Assembly (NCBI RefSeq): GCF_003012795.1
Contig: NZ_PXYH01000026.1
Location: forward strand, 1-52,807
Reading direction: 5' to 3'
Length of the DNA: 52,807 bases
DNA from: Zobellella taiwanensis
Lineage (GTDB): Bacteria; Pseudomonadota; Gammaproteobacteria; Enterobacterales; Aeromonadaceae
Shown here: piece by piece, positions 9,825 through 17,895 of the stretch
How the letters are laid out: the number at the start of each line of letters is the position of its first letter
Position numbering within the stretch: the first letter of the stretch is position 1
Program-made: the position numbers and the translations under genes
Notes under the pieces: generated by a model
What the model saw: the letters and a program-made list of their open reading frames with translations, nothing else
What the model was told of the DNA's origin: nothing
Database searches by the model: none

Positions 9825-9934
9825 ACAACACGACGCGCATTATAACCGGCGACCTTTAAAGGTAAAGGGCTTTTTAGAGACTTCTGGCGCGTTCGCTCAC
9901 CTTTTCGCCGACTGCCCGTCCGGCGGTGGTCCAT

Positions 9935-9963
9935 TTTGCTTTGGTCTTGCATTTCTCTATAAT
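9935..9963 (+). promoter_or_regulatory. Promoter of the pyrBI leader
   Basis: A perfect -10 box TATAAT lies at 9958-9963. Seventeen bp upstream is TTTGCT (9935-9940), a partial -35 match. Transcription would begin about 9970, shortly before the leader peptide gene. Confidence 0.7.
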
Positions 9964-9995
9964 CCGTACGATTTGCAATCGCCCGGAGTGTCTGG

Positions 9996-10136
9996 ATGTT
10001 CCGTTTTCGCCGTTATTGCCAGGCCGGCTTCCTGACCGCTTGCCGTCAAAACGGCGGCGTTTGCAGTCTTATTGCTCCATGGGCCCCATATCGGGGCTTT
10101 TTTATGGTCTCCACTTCACCGGAAGAGCGTTGCTGA
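9996..10136 (+). CDS. pyrL: pyrBI operon leader peptide
   Basis: A frame of 46 residues (beginning [11 protein letters not shown], ending PEERC) with a CGGAG site. It runs through the attenuator hairpin and ends in TGA overlapping the pyrB ATG (TGATG). In E. coli the pyrL leader peptide works the same way: when UTP is low, RNA polymerase pauses in U-rich leader RNA, the ribosome catches up and prevents the terminator from forming. The early leader here is U-rich (gttccgttttcgccgttatt). The length is close to the 44 residues of E. coli PyrL. The assignment rests on position and architecture, not residue identity. Confidence 0.85.
   Translation: MFRFRRYCQAGFLTACRQNGGVCSLIAPWAPYRGFFMVSTSPEERC
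10083..10103 (+). terminator. pyrBI attenuator
   Basis: The stem GCCCC/GGGGC with a five-base loop is followed by TTTTTT. It lies inside the leader peptide frame, 33 bp before pyrB. It is the expected UTP-sensitive intrinsic terminator of the pyrBI operon. Confidence 0.88.
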
Positions 10137-11059
10137 TGGCAAACCCCCTATATCAAAAGCATGTAATCTCCATTTCCGACTTCACCCGCGCCGAGCTTGA
10201 GCTGGTCATCGACACCGCCGTGATGCTCAAGACCCACCCCCGGCCCGAGCTGCTCAGGCACAAGGTGGTGGCCAGTTGCTTCTTCGAAGCCTCCACCCGT
10301 ACCCGGCTGTCGTTCGAAACGGCGGTGCACCGGCTGGGCGGCGCGGTGATCGGCTTTTCCGACAGCGGCAGCACCTCCCTGGCCAAGAAGGGCGAGACCC
10401 TGGCCGACTCGGTGAAGATCATCAGCTCCTACAGCGACGCCTTCGTGATGCGCCACCCCCAGGAAGGCGCCGCCCGGCTGGCGGCGGAATTTTCCTCGGT
10501 GCCGGTGATCAACGCCGGTGACGGCTCCAACCAGCACCCAACCCAGACCCTACTGGATCTGTTCACCATCTACGAAACCCAGGGCACCCTGCAGGGCCTG
10601 ACCGTGGCCTTCGTGGGCGACCTCAAGTACGGCCGCACCGTGCACTCCCTGACCCAGGCGCTCAGCCTGTTCGGCTGCAAGTTCTACTTTATCGCGCCCC
10701 AGGCCCTGGCCATGCCCGACTACCTGTGTGACGAGCTGGTGGAAAAGGGCATTAACTTCGAATTCCGCGACAGCATGGAAGAGGTGATGGACGAGCTGGA
10801 TATCCTCTACATGACCCGGGTGCAGAAGGAGCGCTTCGACGAAACCGAGTACATGCACGTGGCCTCCAAGTACGTGCTCACCCCGGAGGTGCTGGAAAAT
10901 GCCAAGGACAGCCTCAAGGTGCTGCATCCCCTGCCGCGCATCGACGAGATCACCATAGAGGTGGACGACACCCCCTACGCCTATTACTTCGAGCAGGCCG
11001 AAAACGGCGTTTACGCCCGCCAGGCCCTGCTCGCCCTGGTGCTGAACGAAAGCCTGTGA
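10136..11059 (+). CDS. pyrB: Aspartate carbamoyltransferase catalytic chain
   Basis: A protein of 307 residues (E. coli 311) that condenses carbamoyl phosphate with aspartate in de novo pyrimidine synthesis. The carbamoyl-phosphate loop ASTRTRLSF is near residues 50-58 and the [10 protein letters not shown] block near 132-141. The conserved [10 protein letters not shown] is near the C-terminus. The start MANPLYQKH overlaps the leader peptide stop. pyrI follows after 5 bp, so catalytic and regulatory chains form the usual dodecamer. Confidence 0.98.
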   Translation: MANPLYQKHVISISDFTRAELELVIDTAVMLKTHPRPELLRHKVVASCFFEASTRTRLSFETAVHRLGGAVIGFSDSGSTSLAKKGETLADSVKIISSYSDAFVMRHPQEGAARLAAEFSSVPVINAGDGSNQHPTQTLLDLFTIYETQGTLQGLTVAFVGDLKYGRTVHSLTQALSLFGCKFYFIAPQALAMPDYLCDELVEKGINFEFRDSMEEVMDELDILYMTRVQKERFDETEYMHVASKYVLTPEVLENAKDSLKVLHPLPRIDEITIEVDDTPYAYYFEQAENGVYARQALLALVLNESL

Positions 11060-11064
11060 GAGCC

Positions 11065-11523
11065 ATGATGAACAAGAACCAACTGCAAGTCGAAGCCATC
11101 CACAACGGCACCGTCATCGACCATATCCCCGCCGGCCAGGGTATCAAGATCCTGCAGCTGTTCGGCCTGGTGCAGACCCACGAGAAGATCACCGTGGGCC
11201 TCAACCTGCCCTCCAAGGCGCTGGGCGCCAAGGACATCATCAAGGTGGAAAACACCCGGCTGTCCGCCGCCCAGGCCAACCAGCTGGCGCTGTTCGCCCC
11301 CCAGGCCACGGTCAACCTGATCGAGGACTTCGAGGTGGTGGAAAAGCTGCAGCTGCACCTGCCGGAGCGGGTGGAGGGGGTGTTCTCCTGCCCCAACTCC
11401 AACTGCATCAGCCACAACGAGCCGGTCACCAGCAAGTTCAGGGTAAGGGCGGTGGACGGCCAGGTGCGCTTTCGCTGCCGCTACTGCGAGAAATCCTTCC
11501 ACCGGGACATGATGGCCCTTTGA
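11065..11523 (+). CDS. pyrI: Aspartate carbamoyltransferase regulatory chain
   Basis: A protein of about 152 residues that binds ATP and CTP and controls PyrB allosterically. The allosteric domain has [14 protein letters not shown] near the N-terminus. The zinc domain has four cysteines in CPNSNC (near 109-114) and CRYC (near 138-141). Two adjacent ATG codons (11065, 11068) are both possible starts. A GTG at 11056 overlapping the pyrB stop is less likely. Confidence 0.97.
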   Translation: MMNKNQLQVEAIHNGTVIDHIPAGQGIKILQLFGLVQTHEKITVGLNLPSKALGAKDIIKVENTRLSAAQANQLALFAPQATVNLIEDFEVVEKLQLHLPERVEGVFSCPNSNCISHNEPVTSKFRVRAVDGQVRFRCRYCEKSFHRDMMAL

Positions 11524-11529
11524 GCGATC

Positions 11530-11554
11530 GCGGCCGGGCAGCTTGTCCGGCCGC
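11530..11554 (+). terminator. Stem-loop after pyrI
   Basis: A perfect 8-bp GC stem (GCGGCCGG and CCGGCCGC) with a 9-base loop lies 6 bp after the pyrI stop. No T run follows, so it is either a weak terminator or an RNA-end stabiliser for the pyrBI message. Confidence 0.6.
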
Positions 11555-11593
11555 GGACTGGAGCCGAGACCCCCCTGCTGCTAGAATCGCCCC

Positions 11594-11648
11594 CTCGGAG
11601 CTGGCACTCCTTCCTTAACCGCCTCCCGGGCTGATGATGCCTGAACAC
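11594..11648 (+). promoter_or_regulatory. Fluoride riboswitch (crcB motif)
   Basis: The sequence carries the signature elements of the fluoride riboswitch in order: CTGGCACTCC, then TTAACCGCC, then GGGCTGATGATGCCT. The closest known pattern I recall is the Pseudomonas syringae crcB-motif RNA, which has GATGGCATTCC, AACCGC and GCTGATGATGCCTAC. The GGAG/CTCC P1-type pairing and the GGC/GCC pseudoknot positions fit. It lies 81 bp upstream of the ATG of a CLC-F type gene, the best-known target. Fluoride binding would raise expression. Confidence 0.87.
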
Positions 11649-11728
11649 CCAGGCCTGTGCGGCAATGTCATCCTGGTCCCGCCCTCGTCCAGGTGCCTGC
11701 GTTATTCCACAAGCCAAACTGGACTCGC

Positions 11729-13048
11729 ATGAAAAATTTCAAGCTACCGGAGCAACTGGTGTTGCTGCCCTACATGGCCAAATGGCTGGTGCTGGCCAGT
11801 GTCGTCGCCGTGCTCGCCGGCACGGCGTCCGCCTTTTTCCTGTTCGCCCTCGACTGGGCCACCGATACCCGCACCGGCCATCCCTGGCTTATCTGGCTGT
11901 TGCCCCTGGCCGGTTTTGGAGTCGGCTGGCTGTATTTGCGCTTCGGGCAGCAGGTAGAAGCCGGCAACAACCTGCTGATCGATGAAATTCACGATCCGAA
12001 AAGCATAGTGCCCCTGCGCATGGCGCCCCTGGTGCTGGGCGGCACCCTGATCTCCCACCTGTTCGGCGCCTCGGTCGGACGTGAAGGTACTGCGGTACAG
12101 ATGGGCGGCGCCCTGGCCGATCAGTGCACCCGCCTGTTCCGGCTAAAGCCGCAAGACCGCCGCATCATCCTGATGGCCGGGATCAGCGCCGGTTTTGCCT
12201 CTGTGTTCGGCACCCCACTGGCCGGCGCCCTGTTCGGGCTGGAAGTGCTCGCCATCGGTCGCCTGCGCTACGATGCCCTGCTGCCCTGCGTGGTGGCGGC
12301 CATTGTCGCCGATCAGGTCGGCCTCTGGTGGGGAGTGCACCATACCCATTATCTGATCCCCGCCATCCCCGAAGTCTCCGCCTGGGGTCTGACGGCCATG
12401 ATCATCGCCGGGGCTCTGTTCGGGCTGACCGGCAAGGTGTTCGCCGAGGCCACCCATGCCCTGGGCCACGGGATGAAAAGGCTGATCGGTTATGCCCCGC
12501 TGCGCCCCTTTGCAGGCGGTATCCTCATCGCCCTCGCCGTCTGGCTGCTGGGAACGGACAGGTACATCGGCCTAGGGCTCCCGACCATAGTCGAAGCTTT
12601 TGAGCAGCCGCTGCCCGCCTATGACTTTGTCGGCAAACTGCTGTTCACCGTGGCCTCCCTGGGCAGCAGTTTCAAGGGCGGCGAAGTCACCCCGCTGTTC
12701 TACATCGGCGCCACCCTGGGCAATGCCCTCGCCCCCCTGCTGAACATGCCCTTTTCCCTGCTGGCCGGCATCGGCTTCGTCGCCGTGTTCGCCGGCGCAG
12801 CCAACACCCCCATCGCCTCCACCCTGATGGCCATGGAGCTGTTCGGTGCCGAGATCGGCCTCTACGCCGGGGTGGCCTGTGTGGTCAGCTACCTGTTTTC
12901 CGGCCATACCGGTGTTTATGCGGCACAACGCATCGGTCAGCACAAACACCGGGAAGCGCCGGAAGGAATACGGCTGGGTGAACTCAGGGACTACCGCCGG
13001 CAACGGCGGGAACAGGCCCGGGCGACCCGGGAGGGGAAGCGTTCCTGA
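11729..13048 (+). CDS. CLC-F type fluoride/proton antiporter
   Basis: A membrane protein of about 439 residues of the CLC family. Instead of the classical GSGIP helix it has AGNNLLIDEIHDP (near 77-89), and the gating region reads GREGTAVQMGG (near 117-127) with TPLFYIG further on. These are features of the CLC-F branch, which exports toxic fluoride. The upstream fluoride riboswitch supports this independently. The start MKNFKLPEQ is chosen because it begins just before the first helix. A longer frame from 11657 would add 24 polar residues overlapping the leader. The tail after residue 410 is strongly basic. Confidence 0.9.
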   Translation: MKNFKLPEQLVLLPYMAKWLVLASVVAVLAGTASAFFLFALDWATDTRTGHPWLIWLLPLAGFGVGWLYLRFGQQVEAGNNLLIDEIHDPKSIVPLRMAPLVLGGTLISHLFGASVGREGTAVQMGGALADQCTRLFRLKPQDRRIILMAGISAGFASVFGTPLAGALFGLEVLAIGRLRYDALLPCVVAAIVADQVGLWWGVHHTHYLIPAIPEVSAWGLTAMIIAGALFGLTGKVFAEATHALGHGMKRLIGYAPLRPFAGGILIALAVWLLGTDRYIGLGLPTIVEAFEQPLPAYDFVGKLLFTVASLGSSFKGGEVTPLFYIGATLGNALAPLLNMPFSLLAGIGFVAVFAGAANTPIASTLMAMELFGAEIGLYAGVACVVSYLFSGHTGVYAAQRIGQHKHREAPEGIRLGELRDYRRQRREQARATREGKRS

Positions 13049-13054
13049 GCCGAT

Positions 13055-13744
13055 TCAGGGCAGGTCAAACACCAGTGCCCGCACCGGCCTGTCGGCACTG
13101 AAGTACAATTGCGTTTCGCCGCTGAGGGCGGCACCATCGCCCAGACTCAGGGATTCACCATTGACCGCCAGCTCCCCGTCCACCAGTTGAACCCACGCCT
13201 GGCGCCCGGACGCCAGTTCGAGCCTCGCCTGCTCGCCCTGCCCCAGCCACAGCTGGTACAGGCGGGCGTCCTGCTTGATAACCAGCGAGCCGTCGGCACC
13301 ATCCGGGCCGGCTACCAGGGTCAGCCCAGGGTTGCGGCCGAAGTCCTTCTGTTGGTAGCCTGGCTTGCCACCGAGGACGTTGGGCTCTATCCAGATCTGC
13401 AGGAACTTCAGCGGCCTGCTGCTGGAGGGATTGAATTCGCTGTGCAGAATTCCGGTGCCGGCGGACATCAGCTGGAACTCCCCCGCGCTCAGTATTTCCT
13501 CATTGCCGGAGCTGTCCTTGTGGGCGATGCTGCCCTCCAGCACATAGCTGATGATCTCCATATCCCGGTGGCCATGGGTGTCAAAGCCCGCCCCCGGCGC
13601 GACCGCATCATCGTTGATCACCCTCAGCCGGGAAAATCCCATCTGCGCCGGATCGTAGTAGCTGCCAAAAGAAAAAGTGTGCCGGCTGTGGAGCCAGCCA
13701 AAATTCGCCCTGCCGCGCTCGTCCGCTTTTCTGACCTTAATCAA
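13055..13744 (-). CDS. Pirin family protein (YhhW-like)
   Basis: A bicupin protein of 229 residues (E. coli YhhW 231). The metal ligands of the N-terminal cupin are visible in FDTHGHRDMEIISYV and ILHSEFN. E. coli YhhW has quercetin 2,3-dioxygenase activity in vitro; the natural role is unknown. The frame begins with TTG preceded by GGGGAGGT, so this start is well supported. It converges with the fluoride exporter gene, with only 6 bp between the stop codons. Confidence 0.9.
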   Translation of the reverse strand: MIKVRKADERGRANFGWLHSRHTFSFGSYYDPAQMGFSRLRVINDDAVAPGAGFDTHGHRDMEIISYVLEGSIAHKDSSGNEEILSAGEFQLMSAGTGILHSEFNPSSSRPLKFLQIWIEPNVLGGKPGYQQKDFGRNPGLTLVAGPDGADGSLVIKQDARLYQLWLGQGEQARLELASGRQAWVQLVDGELAVNGESLSLGDGAALSGETQLYFSADRPVRALVFDLP

Positions 13745-13981
13745 GTGACCTCCCCACGCCGTTATGCAAATAATGGTTCATTGAATTTGAATGCTCGATA
13801 ACCGCCATTAGCGCGGTTTTTACCCTGAAAGTAGTGTATTGAGTCTCAAGATACGATCACAGCAGAATGATTTGGTTTGCTTATTGAAATTTTTTGAATC
13901 AGTACAACAGGGCACCTGACACCGATGACGCTCAAAAGCCTGATACACTGAACCGCTCTACCGTCATATGAGGATGTGATT

Positions 13982-14851
13982 ATGAGCAAGACTTCCTACA
14001 CTCCGCCCAAGGTATGGAAATGGGAGGCTCCCAGCGGTGGTGCCTTTGCCCACATCAACAGGCCCGTGGCCGGCGCCACCCACAAGCAGGCACTACCGGT
14101 AGGCAAGCACCCGCTACAGCTTTATTCCCTGGCGACGCCCAACGGGGTCAAGGTCACCATCATGCTGGAAGAACTGCTGGCACTGGGCTTTGACTGTGCC
14201 GAGTACGACGCCCATCTGATCCGTATTACAGAAGGCGATCAGTTCGGCAGCGGTTTTGTGGCCATCAATCCCAATTCCAAGATACCCGCCCTGGTCGACC
14301 ACAGCGTAAAGCCGCCACAACGGGTATTCGAGTCAGGCGCCATACTGCTCTATCTGGCGGAAAAATTCGGCGTATTCCTGCCTTCTGATCCGGCCGGACG
14401 CACCGAGTGCTTGTCCTGGCTGTTCTGGCAAATGGCCAGTGCCCCCATCCTGGGAGGCGGCTTCGGCCATTTTTATGCTTATGCACCGGAAAAGTACGAG
14501 TACCCCATCAATCGCTATACCATGGAGGTTAAACGTCAGTTGGACGTGCTGAACCGACGGCTGGCCGAAAGCCCCTACATCGCCGGCGAGGAATACAGCA
14601 TCGCCGACATGGCGATCTGGCCCTGGTACGGCGCCCTGGTACGCAACCAGGTTTATGATGCCGCCGAATTCCTCTCGGTTCACGACTACCCCCATGTCCA
14701 GCGCTGGGCAGAGCGTATCGCCCAACGTCCTGCCGTGCAGCGTGGTCGTATGGTCAATCGGACTTGGGGAGAGCCGGCCGAGCAGTTACACGAACGTCAT
14801 GATGCCAGCGACTTCGAACTGAAGACTCAGGATAAAATGGCCGGCGACTAA
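13982..14851 (+). CDS. yghU: Glutathione-dependent disulfide-bond oxidoreductase
   Basis: A glutathione-transferase-fold protein of 289 residues (E. coli YghU 288). It has the extended N-terminus TYTPPKVWKWE-like (here SYTPPKVWKWE), the NGVKVTIMLEELL helix, NPNSKIPALVDH and the FESGAILLYLAEKFG block of the glutathione-binding site. YghU binds two glutathiones and reduces disulfides. An AGGATGTG site precedes the ATG. A hairpin followed by a T run at 13798-13819 lies in the upstream spacer. Confidence 0.94.
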   Translation: MSKTSYTPPKVWKWEAPSGGAFAHINRPVAGATHKQALPVGKHPLQLYSLATPNGVKVTIMLEELLALGFDCAEYDAHLIRITEGDQFGSGFVAINPNSKIPALVDHSVKPPQRVFESGAILLYLAEKFGVFLPSDPAGRTECLSWLFWQMASAPILGGGFGHFYAYAPEKYEYPINRYTMEVKRQLDVLNRRLAESPYIAGEEYSIADMAIWPWYGALVRNQVYDAAEFLSVHDYPHVQRWAERIAQRPAVQRGRMVNRTWGEPAEQLHERHDASDFELKTQDKMAGD

Positions 14852-14962
14852 GCCGGGCTGCCCTAACCCGGAGCACGACCAGGCAGACTTCTCCGGGAAA
14901 AAGATTGTCGAAAGGCAAAACAGACGCCAAGCTGGGAGATATTTTGTTTTCCGGTAACTGTC

Positions 14963-16873
14963 ATGCCTTTTCAGCACATTCTGCAACAGACCTTTGGTTT
15001 TTCCTCGCTGCGCCCGGGCCAGCAGCAGGTGATAGAGCAGTTGCTGGCCGGCCAGTCGGCGGCGGCCATCTTCCCCACCGGCTCGGGCAAATCGCTGTGC
15101 TACCAGTTGCCGGCGCTGCTGCTGCCGCACCTGACTCTGGTGATCTCGCCCCTGCTGGCGCTGATGCAGGATCAGCTGGCCTTTCTGCGCCGGCTGAACA
15201 TTCCCGCCGCCAGCATCGACTCCAGCCAGGGCTGGGAAGAGAGCCGGCGGGTGATGCAGGAGGTGAGCGAGGGCCGCATCAAGATCCTGATGATCTCGGT
15301 GGAGCGGCTGAAGAACGAGCGCTTCCGCCAGTTTATCGGCCGGGTGCCGCTGTCCCTGCTGGTGGTGGACGAGGCCCATTGCATCTCCGAATGGGGCCAC
15401 AACTTCCGCCCCGACTACCTCAAGCTGCCCCAGTACTGCCAGCAGCTCGCCATTCCCCAGGTGCTGTTGCTCACCGCCACCGCCACCCCCAGGGTTATCG
15501 AGGATATGCAGCAAAAATTCGCGATCCCTAAGGAAAATGTAGTGATCACCGGCTTCTACCGGCCCAACCTGCAGTTGCAGGTGCTGCCGGTGGACGAGCA
15601 GGACAAGGCCGCCGCCCTGCAGCAGTTGCTGGCGGCAGAGCCCAGCTCGCCCACCATCGTCTACGTGACCCTGCAGCACAGCGCCGAGCAGCTGGCCGAG
15701 CGCCTGGCGGCGGCCGGCATCCCCGCCCGGGCCTACCACGCCGGCCTGGAGCAGGATCTGCGCAAGCAACTGCAGCAGGATTTCATGCAGGGACGGGTTC
15801 CCTGTATCGTCGCCACCATCGCCTTCGGCATGGGAGTGGACAAGGCCGATATCCGCCGGGTGATCCACTACGATCTGCCCAAGTCCATCGAGAACTACAG
15901 CCAGGAGATCGGCCGGGCCGGGCGCGACGGCAACCCTTCCACCTGCACCCTGCTGGGCAACCGGGCCGGGCTCAACGTGCTGGAAAACTTCGTCTACGGC
16001 GACACCCCCGAGCCCGCCGCCATCCGCGCCCTGCTCGGGGAACTGCAGCAGGCCGGCCCCCAGTGGGAACTGATGCCGCTACGGCTCTCCAACGCCACCA
16101 ACATCCGCCTGCTGCCGCTCAAGACGCTGCTGGTGTACCTGGAGCTGGACGGCATTATCGAGCCGCAATACAGCTATTTCGCCGATTATCGCTTCAAGTT
16201 TATCAAGCCGCGCGAGGAGATCCTCGCCGCCTTCCAGGGCGAGCGCCAGGCCTTTCTGCGGCAGTTGTTCGACGGCTCGCCCCAGGCCCGCAGCTGGTGC
16301 CAGGTGAATTTCGAGGCCATCCGGCAGCGCGCCGGCGGCGAGCGGCAGCGGGTGATCCGCGCCCTCGACTACCTGCACCAACAGGGCTGGATCAGCCTGG
16401 AAAGCAAACAGATGATCGAGGTGTACCGGGTGCTGCAGTCCGGTTTCGATCCGGAGGCGGAAGCCGCGCGGCTGCATGCCCTCTTCCGGCAGAAGGAGCG
16501 CAGCGAGCTCAGCCGGCTGGAGGAGATGATCGACTTCTTCGAGAGCGACGACTGCCTGAGCCGGCGCCTGGCCGGCTACTTCGCCGACCACCAGGCCCCG
16601 GCCCGTTGCGGCCACTGCTCGGTGTGCGCCGGCCGGCCCGCCCGGCTGCCGGCCCCGGCGTTGCCGCCCCTGCCCGCACCGGCACAACTGGAGCAGTGGT
16701 GCCGGGCGCTGCAGCAGGAGGATGGTACCCCGCTCAGCGCCCACAGCCTGGCCTGCTTCCTGTGCGGCATCAGCACGCCCCTGCTCAACCGGCTCAAGGC
16801 CAGGGGCAAGCCCGGCTTCGGCGCCCTGGAGCGGCAGCGGTTCGGGGAGGTCGTCTCGCTCGTGACGCCCTGA
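14963..16873 (+). CDS. RecQ-family ATP-dependent DNA helicase
   Basis: A helicase of 636 residues, 3'-to-5' type. Motif I is TGSGKSLCYQLP (near 38-49), motif II DEAHCISEWGHNFRPDY (near 135-151), motif III TATATP, and motif VI EIGRAGRDGNP. The C-terminal part has a cysteine cluster (CGHCSVC, near 551-557) suggesting a zinc site, but no clear HRDC domain. It is one of the shorter, divergent RecQ paralogues rather than certainly the recQ orthologue. It is the last chromosomal gene before the island. Confidence 0.88.
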   Translation: MPFQHILQQTFGFSSLRPGQQQVIEQLLAGQSAAAIFPTGSGKSLCYQLPALLLPHLTLVISPLLALMQDQLAFLRRLNIPAASIDSSQGWEESRRVMQEVSEGRIKILMISVERLKNERFRQFIGRVPLSLLVVDEAHCISEWGHNFRPDYLKLPQYCQQLAIPQVLLLTATATPRVIEDMQQKFAIPKENVVITGFYRPNLQLQVLPVDEQDKAAALQQLLAAEPSSPTIVYVTLQHSAEQLAERLAAAGIPARAYHAGLEQDLRKQLQQDFMQGRVPCIVATIAFGMGVDKADIRRVIHYDLPKSIENYSQEIGRAGRDGNPSTCTLLGNRAGLNVLENFVYGDTPEPAAIRALLGELQQAGPQWELMPLRLSNATNIRLLPLKTLLVYLELDGIIEPQYSYFADYRFKFIKPREEILAAFQGERQAFLRQLFDGSPQARSWCQVNFEAIRQRAGGERQRVIRALDYLHQQGWISLESKQMIEVYRVLQSGFDPEAEAARLHALFRQKERSELSRLEEMIDFFESDDCLSRRLAGYFADHQAPARCGHCSVCAGRPARLPAPALPPLPAPAQLEQWCRALQQEDGTPLSAHSLACFLCGISTPLLNRLKARGKPGFGALERQRFGEVVSLVTP

Positions 16874-16963
16874 GGGCATGTTCCCGGAAGATTTGGTCAC
16901 GGTGTGGTCACGAGGGGTGATTTGACAGGTTGAGTAGGGGGGATTTTACTAAAGGCAGAAAAG

Positions 16964-17003
16964 CAAGAAGCCCTTAGCTATCAACTAGCTAAGGGCTTCT
17001 TAT
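16964..17003. terminator. Terminator beside the left island end
   Basis: The arms AAGCCCTTAGCTA and TAGCTAAGGGCTT pair around a tcaac loop, with T-rich sequence after. This is the terminator that originally followed tRNA-Asp. A near-identical copy lies at 52531-52570 next to the intact tRNA. Confidence 0.9.
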
Positions 17004-17006
17004 AAG

Positions 17007-17055
17007 TGGCGGAGCGGACGGGGCTCGAACCCGCGACCCCCGGCGTGACAGGCCG
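17007..17055 (-). repeat. attL: 3' fragment of tRNA-Asp
   Basis: The 49 bp from the CCA end to the anticodon stem are identical to 52576-52624. The sequence then diverges (tgccagtcag), so there is no 5' half and no functional tRNA here. This is the classic scar of site-specific integration into the 3' part of a tRNA gene. Confidence 0.93.
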
Positions 17056-17170
17056 TGCCAGTCAGATAATCTTAATATACATCATTCTACACTAAACGTA
17101 ACCCTTTGATATAAAAGGCTTGGTCTTGGCCGGCTAGTTCTGCAGATTTAGCATCAATCCAGATCAACCA

Positions 17171-17219
17171 CGTGGTCACGGTCACAGATTATGAGTTTTT
17201 TCAGGATCAACAATTGATC
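17171..17219. promoter_or_regulatory. Repeat and palindrome upstream of the recombinase trio
   Basis: A tandem GGTCACGGTCAC (17174-17185) and the inverted repeat GATCAA-caa-TTGATC (17205-17219) lie between attL and the first trio gene. GGTCAC repeats also occur outside attL (16894-16912) and at the right end (52451-52482). They are candidates for recombinase or regulator binding; there is no direct proof. Confidence 0.4.
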
Positions 17220-17274
17220 TGCTTTAGTGCGCCGCGCACACTGACATTAGCTCATTTTTCCGTCAGGAGTCACT

Positions 17275-17895
17275 ATGCCGGCAGCTGTTTTCGCTAACCC
17301 GAACATCCATGTTGAACTCCACCCTGCAGCTCATTCGGCGTATGAATGGTGCATGCAATATCCGCAGTGGATCAGTTGGTCTGACCTGCCTCAACCGATC
17401 ATTACCGGACTGAGTAAAGAGCCTCTGCGTGGCGTCATGATCAAAGAAGGTGAATCAGAGGAAGACAAAAAATCGGAGCGGCATTTTAAGCTTTTCTCGC
17501 CACTGTGGTCGATACATTTATGGCCATCAGCGCAGCCACCAAATGGCACTCTACTCGTCAGTTTACGCCCACAAGAAATCTCGGATGAGGAGGTCGAAAC
17601 CGCTGCCTGGCTGTCCGCCCTGAGCTCTCTTTTGCTGTCAGTAAATCATCACCAAATTGCCGAAATCCGTGACGCACTTGCGGCACATATGCCGATCAAA
17701 ATGCACCGAAAACTGCTCGGCTCGAAGACGCTGAGTGACCCTATGCTGTGTCGATGGTTAGGCATTTCACGTGGTACGTTAGTGCAGCAACGACAGAGGA
17801 AAGTCGTTCGTGAAGATGAAGCAATAGCGGAAGTTCCGCAATCAACTGATGAGCTAATCGCCGCGCTGAAAAAACCTCGGAGCTCAAATGACTGA
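17275..17895 (+). CDS. First gene of recombinase trio, unknown small protein
   Basis: A protein of 206 residues that I do not recognise. The C-terminal third holds a helix-turn-helix-like segment (LSDPMLCRWLGISRGTLVQQ, near 150-169) followed by a basic then acidic tail. It may therefore bind DNA or act as a directionality or control factor. An AGGAG site lies 6 nt before the ATG. Its last codons overlap the start of the next gene (ATGA-type), which argues for coupled translation and a shared job with the two recombinase-like proteins. Confidence 0.7.
   Translation: MPAAVFANPNIHVELHPAAHSAYEWCMQYPQWISWSDLPQPIITGLSKEPLRGVMIKEGESEEDKKSERHFKLFSPLWSIHLWPSAQPPNGTLLVSLRPQEISDEEVETAAWLSALSSLLLSVNHHQIAEIRDALAAHMPIKMHRKLLGSKTLSDPMLCRWLGISRGTLVQQRQRKVVREDEAIAEVPQSTDELIAALKKPRSSND

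Noticed and set aside
11729-13048. An ordinary chloride channel of the ClcA type
   Set aside because: It lacks the GSGIP motif, has the CLC-F sequence features, and sits behind a fluoride riboswitch.
14786-15868. A 360-codon minus-strand frame over recQ
   Set aside because: Overlaps the recQ helicase motifs on the other strand and resembles no family.
17007-17055. A second tRNA-Asp gene
   Set aside because: Only the 3' 49 bases are present; the D arm and 5' acceptor strand are missing.
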